DNA from: JBCCMF01 sp038747545
Lineage (GTDB): Bacteria > Bacteroidota > Rhodothermia > Rhodothermales > JBCCMF01
Length of the DNA stretch: 64,000 bases
NCBI GenBank assembly: GCA_038747545.1
Contig: JBCDJT010000010.1
Location: 1-64,000 of the forward strand
Direction: 5' to 3'
The notes beneath the pieces are model-generated. The model was not told the DNA's origin, made no database searches, and saw nothing but the letters and a program-made list of their open reading frames with translations. Positions 58,948-64,000 of the stretch are shown piece by piece (position 1 is the stretch's first letter; the number at the start of each line of letters is the position of its first letter). Both the position numbers and the translations under genes were made by a program.

Positions 58948-61329
58948 ATGCGCTTCCTCTCTGTCACCGCAGTGCTGCTCGCGCTCGCCTTGCCTGCGTT
59001 CAGCCAAACCGTGCCCGTCCAGTTTACCCCATCGCAGCCTGGCGTGCTGGAGGTCCAGTTCAGAGCCGATGACCCCGCCACGCCGCAAGATGAAATCGAG
59101 CTTCTGCGCGAGTTTACCAACGACCCGCCTCTCCCGGTTACCATAGATCTCGGGGATGGCAGCAACGGGAATGGGCAATCTTTTGTCATCACCGATGCGC
59201 CGTCATGGGCACGCATCAGCTTCATGCGCTTTCGCATCTTGGTGAACACGGATCGCCCAGGAGATCATGAAATCTACCTTTCGTCCAATCCTGATCCATC
59301 GTTCATCAATTCAGATGTGCTGATCTGGAACGGCGCTGACATCGCAAATTCTGATACCGATGCCGGCACCGATGATGACACAGAAGACGACACCGATATT
59401 CTGCTCGACTGGCGCGGTTACACGGAGTTCAACGGCGAATCCGTCAACCAGCTGTGGGGCTATATCGTGGCCGATGTCACCACGCCGAACGTGAGCACGA
59501 TCGCGTCGTGGGGGATGCAACTCTTCTACCGCGCCTTCGACAACAGCATCTGCAACGAGGTCACGGAGATTCCCTTTGCGCAGTGCTCAGCTTTGGTTGA
59601 TCTCTACAACGACACGGATGGCGACAACTGGACCAACTATGATGGCTGGATGACGACCACCACACCCTGCTCGTGGCACGGCGTCTCGTGCCGGAACGGG
59701 CAGGTCCGCGGCCTTCAGCTCGTCAACAACAACCTGAGCGGCACACTCCCCGCCTCCCTGGGCGACCTCACAGGACTAGAAGGCTTGGAGCTTGGCACGA
59801 ATAATCTCACCGGGAGCATTCCCGCCGAGTTCGGCGCCCTAACCAGCCTAGACGTTTTTGCCCTCCAACAGAACAGCCTGAGCGGATCCATCCCGGAATC
59901 CCTCGGCAACCTCACCGCACTCACCTTCTTCGATGTAGGGGCCAACTCACTCACGGGAGGCCTCCCCGCTACGTTTGGCAACCTCACCGCACTCACGTGG
60001 CTCTCCGTGGCCTTCAACAACCTGACGGAGCCGTTGCCCAGCGAACTCGGGCAGCTGACGAACCTTGGTGTGCTCTCCGTCTGGGACAATGACATCACAG
60101 GCCCCATCCCAGCATCACTCGGCAATCTCACCAACCTTGATTGGCTCTACCTTCTGGGCAATGCGTTCAGCGGGACCATCCCGGAATCGCTTGGCAACTT
60201 GACAGCCCTTTCTCAGCTCTACCTGAACAACAATGCACTGACGGGTATCGTGCCGTTGGGCGTGGCGCAGCGATGCGCCGAGACAACTACGAAGGACGGG
60301 GGTGCCTGCCTCCTCACCGACAACACGGCCAGGCTTTGCATCCCCGACACGGCGCCGTATCAGGCCATCGGCGTCAACCCCATCGGTGGCCTTCCGCTGA
60401 TTACCAACTGCGGCAACCAAGCGCCCGTCGCGCAGGACGACGCGGTAGCCACCGCCTTCGAGACGGCCATTGACATTGACGTGCTGGCGAACGACGCTGA
60501 CAGCGATGGTGATAGTCTTACGGTTTCGGCCATCATCCGCGCCCCCAGTAGCGGCACCGTGCTCATCACCAACAACCAGATCCGCTACACGCCCAACGCG
60601 GGCTTCGAGGGCACCGACACATTCAGCTATGAGGTGTCGGATGGGCAGGCCGCCGCCGAGGCCACGGTGACGGTGACCGTAGGCAGCAATCCGGCCATTA
60701 CGGGCAACGTGCGCTTCGGCGTGGATGTCTCGCGCGAGATCACGCTGGGTAACATTCGCTCAGGCCGCTTTGTGGGAGTACGGGGCAGCCTGCCGCCGCT
60801 CAGCTGGGAGAGCACCACTCCGCTCTCGGATAACGACGGCGACGGGGTCTTCACGGGTACCATCAGCTTCACCGAGGCACCCGGCACCGTGCTCGAATAC
60901 AAGTTCGTCTACGAGTCTGCCGATGGCAGCTTGGTGGAATTTGAGGGCAACGTGGGCGACGGCGGCGAATTCGGCAACCGGACGCTGAGCTTCACGGGCA
61001 GTGCCACGCTGCCACTGGTGTTTTGGAACAACGTCACGGGCGTCACCACCGAGGATGAGCAGCCCCACAGCTTTGCGCTGGGGCAGAACTATCCCAACCC
61101 GTTCAACCCCACCACGCGCATCCGCTACACGCTGCCCCAAACGGGCGCGGTGACACTTCAGGTGTATGACAGTCAGGGTCGGTTGGTACGCACACTCGTG
61201 GATGGCGTCATACCAGCGGGCGAGCACCACGCCATGCTTGACGCCCGCAACCTTCCTAGCGGGGTCTACTTCTACACGCTGCGCGCGGGCACAGCGTCAG
61301 CCACACGGGCGCTCACGCTGATGAAGTAG
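58948..61329 (+). CDS. LRR surface protein with Ig-like, starch-binding-like and T9SS sorting domains
   Basis: 793 aa from ATG 58948, signal peptide ending A-F-S-Q. A beta N-terminal region (about 20-205) is followed by C-x-A-L-V-D-L-Y-N-D-T-D-G-D-N-W-T-N and plant-type LRRs (units like L-S-G-S-I-P-E-S-L-G-N-L-T-A-L) over about 250-440. Next comes a bacterial Ig-like domain starting N-Q-A-P-V-A-Q-D-D-A-V-A-T, a CBM20-like module with V-R-G-S-L-P-P-L-S-W and V-L-E-Y-K-F-V-Y, and a T9SS type A tail (N-Y-P-N-P-F-N-P-T-T to L-T-L-M-K). A secreted or surface-anchored binding protein. Confidence 0.93.
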   Translation: MRFLSVTAVLLALALPAFSQTVPVQFTPSQPGVLEVQFRADDPATPQDEIELLREFTNDPPLPVTIDLGDGSNGNGQSFVITDAPSWARISFMRFRILVNTDRPGDHEIYLSSNPDPSFINSDVLIWNGADIANSDTDAGTDDDTEDDTDILLDWRGYTEFNGESVNQLWGYIVADVTTPNVSTIASWGMQLFYRAFDNSICNEVTEIPFAQCSALVDLYNDTDGDNWTNYDGWMTTTTPCSWHGVSCRNGQVRGLQLVNNNLSGTLPASLGDLTGLEGLELGTNNLTGSIPAEFGALTSLDVFALQQNSLSGSIPESLGNLTALTFFDVGANSLTGGLPATFGNLTALTWLSVAFNNLTEPLPSELGQLTNLGVLSVWDNDITGPIPASLGNLTNLDWLYLLGNAFSGTIPESLGNLTALSQLYLNNNALTGIVPLGVAQRCAETTTKDGGACLLTDNTARLCIPDTAPYQAIGVNPIGGLPLITNCGNQAPVAQDDAVATAFETAIDIDVLANDADSDGDSLTVSAIIRAPSSGTVLITNNQIRYTPNAGFEGTDTFSYEVSDGQAAAEATVTVTVGSNPAITGNVRFGVDVSREITLGNIRSGRFVGVRGSLPPLSWESTTPLSDNDGDGVFTGTISFTEAPGTVLEYKFVYESADGSLVEFEGNVGDGGEFGNRTLSFTGSATLPLVFWNNVTGVTTEDEQPHSFALGQNYPNPFNPTTRIRYTLPQTGAVTLQVYDSQGRLVRTLVDGVIPAGEHHAMLDARNLPSGVYFYTLRAGTASATRALTLMK

Positions 61330-61361
61330 CAACTCTGGCGGACAGCCGGAACGCGGCGCGC

Positions 61362-61369
61362 TATATTGC
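61362..61369 (+). promoter_or_regulatory. TAnnTT-type -7 box of folC
   Basis: TATATTGC, 23 bases before the GTG start and 33 bases after the stop of the LRR gene. Confidence 0.45.
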
Positions 61370-61391
61370 GTCTCGCTCTAGCTTGCCCGCC

Positions 61392-62675
61392 GTGCCTGTG
61401 ACCTACGCCGACGCCCGCGCCTACCTCCTCGCACTGCCCCAGTTCAAGGGCACGCTGCCTGCCACCTACGCGCTCGACCGCATCCAGGTGCTGCTCGAGG
61501 CCATGGGGCAACCACATGAGGCGTACCCTGCGCTTCACATTGCGGGGACGAACGGCAAAGGCTCCACCGCATCCATGTTGGCAGCCGTCACGCGGGCGGC
61601 AGGCCTGAAGGTGGGGCTGCACACGTCACCTCACCTGTGGTATGTGGGCGAGCGGATGCGCGTAGACGGCGCGCCTGCTTCGGAAGCGTGGCTGACGGAG
61701 GCGGTAGCGCAATGGCGGCCCTTGTTCGAGCGCGAGCAGCCGAGCTTTTTCGAAGCCACGGTGGCGCTCAGCTTTCGCTACTTCGCCGAGCAGTCTGTTG
61801 ATCTCGCTATCGTCGAGGTAGGGCTCGGCGGACGGCTGGATGCGACGAACGTGGTCACCCCGCTGGCCTCGCTCATTACCACCATCGGCCTGGATCACAC
61901 CGCCATCCTCGGCGACACCCACGCCGCGATTGCCGTCGAGAAGGCAGGCATCATCAAGCCCAGTGTGCCCACCTTTACCACCGTGCAACACCCCGAGGCG
62001 CTGGCGACCATCCGTCGCATCGCCGCAGCCCAGGGCAGCCCCTTCCACACCGTGCGCGGCGACACGGCGCTGACGCGGCATGCCAACGGCAACATCACCC
62101 TGCAGACGCCACACTGCACGTACGATCACCTGCACATCGACCTGCGCGGTACTCATCAGCACTGGAATGCCGCGCTCGCGGTGTGCACCTTGGAAGCAAC
62201 GCACCCAGACATCACGCCAGAGCAGGTGCGCGACGGTCTCGCTGCCGTGCGCGCACTGTCGGGCTTGCGTGGGCGGCTTGAGGTACTTCAGCAGTCGCCG
62301 CTCGTCGTGGCCGACGTGGCGCACAACGCGGAAGGCATCGCACATGCCTTGGCCTGGATGCACGCGCAAGGGTTGCGCAATCTCACAGTAGCGCTCGGGT
62401 GGATGCGTGATAAGGACTTTGCCCCTGCAGGCGAGGCCTTGCGCAGCAGCAGTGCGCAGGTTTTCCCGCTTCGCATCGAAAGCGAACGCGCATGGCCCAC
62501 AGACACACTCATCAGGCACCTCACTGCAGCACACGTTCCTGTATGGAATCACTCGGGCTCGGCACGAGACGCAGCGGCGTGGTTTGACGTCAACGCGCAG
62601 CCCGGCGACGGCCTGCTCATCACAGGCTCGCACCAGGTGGTGGCGCAGCTGCAGCCAAATCGCTTCGGCAGATAG
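61392..62675 (+). CDS. folC: Folylpolyglutamate synthase / dihydrofolate synthase
   Basis: 427 aa from GTG 61392 (a TTG at 61383 is possible). Mur-ligase-like: ATP loop H-I-A-G-T-N-G-K-G-S-T-A-S-M, T-S-P-H-L-W-Y-V-G-E-R-M-R, F-F-E-A-T-V-A-L-S-F, E-V-G-L-G-G-R-L-D-A-T-N and the carbamylated-Lys region H-T-A-I-L-G-D-T. The late D-V-A-H-N-A-E-G is the FolC signature. It adds glutamate to dihydropteroate or folates, giving the cofactor used by the glyA product. Good family length. Confidence 0.96.
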   Translation: MPVTYADARAYLLALPQFKGTLPATYALDRIQVLLEAMGQPHEAYPALHIAGTNGKGSTASMLAAVTRAAGLKVGLHTSPHLWYVGERMRVDGAPASEAWLTEAVAQWRPLFEREQPSFFEATVALSFRYFAEQSVDLAIVEVGLGGRLDATNVVTPLASLITTIGLDHTAILGDTHAAIAVEKAGIIKPSVPTFTTVQHPEALATIRRIAAAQGSPFHTVRGDTALTRHANGNITLQTPHCTYDHLHIDLRGTHQHWNAALAVCTLEATHPDITPEQVRDGLAAVRALSGLRGRLEVLQQSPLVVADVAHNAEGIAHALAWMHAQGLRNLTVALGWMRDKDFAPAGEALRSSSAQVFPLRIESERAWPTDTLIRHLTAAHVPVWNHSGSARDAAAWFDVNAQPGDGLLITGSHQVVAQLQPNRFGR

Positions 62676-63044
62676 TAGCGGCAGGGCTGTTGCGCCGCTC
62701 CGCCGCCTGTGCAAGGCGAACGCATCATTTTTTTACACAAACCCAGTATGGAATCGGCAGCGGTGCTGGACAACAGGCCGGGGCGTCCGCTATTTTGACC
62801 ATACACACTGCGCACGCCGCGCTTCTGATGGGCGTGCCCCCCTTTCCGTTCAGCCGTACAGGCCCTCACGCTCGTCGCGGCTGACCGCCTCCCGCCTACA
62901 TCCCGTGGCTCTCCGGTATCCATTGCCTTTAGCCCATACTGGGCGTGCTGTGTAGCGATGAGCACACAGCCGATGGCAGCCATATGCCCTGTGTATACAT
63001 GACGGACGACGTGGGAGTCCTTGTTGTAACCTGATCTATTGTAT
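62676..63044 (+). promoter_or_regulatory. Long non-coding leader between folC and rho
   Basis: No gene is supported. A short stem CGCCT/AGGCG (62704-62718) with a T7 run at 62728 may end the folC transcript. TATTTTGA at 62791-62798 is a possible -7 box; if used, the rho mRNA has a leader of about 245 bases. rho leaders are autoregulated in other bacteria, so the length is notable. A pyrimidine-rich tract (62832-62900) would suit Rho binding to its own leader. Confidence 0.4.
62704..62734 (+). terminator. Possible weak terminator after folC
   Basis: Five-bp stem CGCCT/AGGCG with a five-base loop, then nine bases and seven Ts. The gap between stem and T-run makes it doubtful. Confidence 0.3.
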
Positions 63045-64000
63045 ATGAACATCGAAGAGCTGCGAGCGAAGAAGCTTGCTGAACTCAAAAGTATCGCACG
63101 CGGCATGGGGCTGTCTGGGTACTCGAACCTGAAAAAGCAGGACCTGATCTACCGCATCCTGGAGCAACGCGCCGAAGCCGCTGCAGGCAAAGCCACACCG
63201 CCTGCCGAGCGCAAAACGCGCACGCGGCGCAGCCCCCGCAAGACGGACGACAGCGCCCAGACCACGGAAGAGAAGCCCAAGCGCTCACGCAGCCGTCGTA
63301 AGACCGAGGCCGCTCCGGCAGCCAGCAGCGACAAGCCTGCCCCTGACGCCAAAGCCGAGCCCAAGGCCGATGCTCCGAAGCGTGAGGCCAGCGCGCCTGC
63401 GGACGGGAAAGCCGACGAGTCCAAAGCGGAAGCCAAGCCTGCACCGCGGCGGGGCCGGCGCAAGGCCTCCTCAAGCAGTGACGACAGCCCTGCCAAGGAC
63501 GATAGCGGCAAGGCCGATGCCGCCGCCAGCAACGACAGTAAAAGCAATGCCAAAGCCAGCGGCGACAAGGGCGAGGATGGCGACAGCGACCAGCGCGACA
63601 GCAGGCGTGGCCGAGGACGCCGCAGCCGCAATCGCAACGACAACAACGACGGCACCGAAAACGGCGACAACGACAACCGAGGCAACCGCCGCGGACGCAA
63701 TAGCCGCAACAACCGCAACGACAACCGAGGCAACCGCGACGATAATCGCGACGACGACAACCGGGGCAACCGTCGCGGACGCAATAGCCGCAACAACCGC
63801 AACGACAACCGAGGCAACCGCAGCGACGACGATCGCGGTAACCGCCGCCGCCGCGACCGCCGCGCCAGCCGTGAGGAACGCCGCCAGAAGGCGCTAGAAG
63901 GCAAGCCGGAATACATGCACGCGTACGACCCGCACAAGGTCGAACTCGATGCCATGATCCGAAAGATCGGCGTGCTGGAGATCCTGCCCGACGGCTACGG
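63045..64000 (+). CDS. rho: Transcription termination factor Rho, N-terminal part, with long disordered insert
   Basis: The gene runs off the right edge; about 318 residues are visible. Residues 1-41 are the Rho N-terminal helix domain (M-N-I-E-E-L-R-A-K-K-L-A-E-L-K-S-I-A and K-K-Q-D-L-I-Y-R-I-L-E). Residues about 45-280 are a disordered insert: first Lys/Ala/Ser/Asp-rich, then R-R-G-R-N-S-R-N-N-R-N-D-N-R-G-N type repeats. The last part (H-K-V-E-L-D-A-M, G-V-L-E-I-L-P-D-G-Y-G) is the start of the RNA-binding cold-shock-like domain. The insert is typical of Rho from Bacteroidota and relatives. The ATPase ring is beyond the window. Confidence 0.95.
   Translation, partial: MNIEELRAKKLAELKSIARGMGLSGYSNLKKQDLIYRILEQRAEAAAGKATPPAERKTRTRRSPRKTDDSAQTTEEKPKRSRSRRKTEAAPAASSDKPAPDAKAEPKADAPKREASAPADGKADESKAEAKPAPRRGRRKASSSSDDSPAKDDSGKADAAASNDSKSNAKASGDKGEDGDSDQRDSRRGRGRRSRNRNDNNDGTENGDNDNRGNRRGRNSRNNRNDNRGNRDDNRDDDNRGNRRGRNSRNNRNDNRGNRSDDDRGNRRRRDRRASREERRQKALEGKPEYMHAYDPHKVELDAMIRKIGVLEILPDGY
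63682..63822 (+). repeat. RG/RN-rich internal repeats in rho
   Basis: The stretch coding for R-G-N-R-R-G-R-N-S-R-N-N-R-N-D-N-R occurs twice, at about 63682-63735 and 63766-63819, with nearly identical DNA, separated by a D/N/R-rich linker. The close DNA identity points to a recent tandem duplication. Confidence 0.8.

Noticed and set aside
61626..62714. 362-codon minus-strand frame opposite folC
   Set aside because: folC motifs are unmistakable on the plus strand; the antisense product has no family features.
63682..63822. Short direct repeats that might suggest a CRISPR array
   Set aside because: They lie in frame inside rho, encode RG/RN repeats, and have no regular spacers.
63149..63955. 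268-codon minus-strand frame opposite rho, Arg/Leu/Ser-rich
   Set aside because: Produced by the repetitive codons of the disordered Rho insert; low complexity throughout.

Overview
The window is a high-GC bacterial chromosome segment, best explained as Rhodothermota or a near relative (the Bacteroidota/FCB group). Three large secreted proteins (DUF1501, choice-of-anchor-B and LRR types) end in type IX secretion (T9SS) sorting tails with a YPNPF core. Many genes have a TAnnTT-type promoter box like the Bacteroidota -7 element. The Rho gene carries the long disordered RG/RN-rich insert known from this group. Two-component, OmpA/PKD and DUF1800/DUF1501 genes also fit. I see no tRNA, rRNA, CRISPR array or insertion sequence, and the gene set is mostly ordinary chromosomal.

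Layout. 1-2.9 kb (minus strand): a Spy-like protein, a NodT/TolC-type outer-membrane factor and a membrane fusion protein cut by the left edge; this is one half of an efflux system. 2.9-5.1 kb: a membrane-bound AraC regulator behind an alpha/beta hydrolase. 5.2-10.4 kb (plus): a second RND system (fusion protein, 1039-aa pump, small NTF2-like protein) behind a perfect 14-bp palindrome. 10.4-17.3 kb: a GH29 fucosidase, a PepSY-TM protein, a sugar-binding-like lipoprotein, two VOC proteins and a YtcJ-like amidohydrolase. 17.4-19.4 kb: a PhoB/PhoR-like pair with a strong terminator. 19.5-20.7 kb: rsmI and a thioredoxin-fold protein. 20.8-23.9 kb: a GntR-MFS-sugar isomerase operon with a 16-bp operator. 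23.9-26.7 kb: an AT-richer orphan, a phosphoribosyltransferase, glyA and a DUF4359 protein. 27-31 kb: the DUF1800/DUF1501 secretion pair. 31-34.5 kb: an esterase, a DinB protein, an OmpA/PKD protein and rpsT. 34.6-36.8 kb: a radical SAM enzyme with a repeated proline-rich tail, an 85-aa protein and a DUF985 cupin.

36.8-48.5 kb: choice-of-anchor-B protein, DciA-like protein, methyltransferase, NhaC antiporter with an extra periplasmic domain, orphan OmpR-type regulator, HExxH lipoprotein, orphan NtrC-type regulator, BtuF-like lipoprotein, polyprenyl synthase and an MBL hydrolase. 48.5-53.4 kb: RedB-like thioredoxin coupled to a membrane histidine kinase, an SGNH-like protein and a PilJ-type histidine kinase. 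53.4-57 kb: a ClpP/crotonase-like lipoprotein, a small secreted protein and an S9 peptidase. 57-58.8 kb: a small accessory islet (Uma2 nuclease, a PD-(D/E)XK-like protein, a phage-like small protein). 58.9-64 kb: LRR/T9SS protein, folC and the 5' part of rho.

The most notable features are the window-wide promoter box, the radical SAM/85-aa/cupin cluster, the TTGA-coupled redox protein and sensor kinase, the Tat-plus-T9SS DUF1501 protein, and the GntR operator lying across its own predicted transcription start. Most start-site choices and all non-coding sites are by eye. No database search was possible, so family names rest on recognised motifs.
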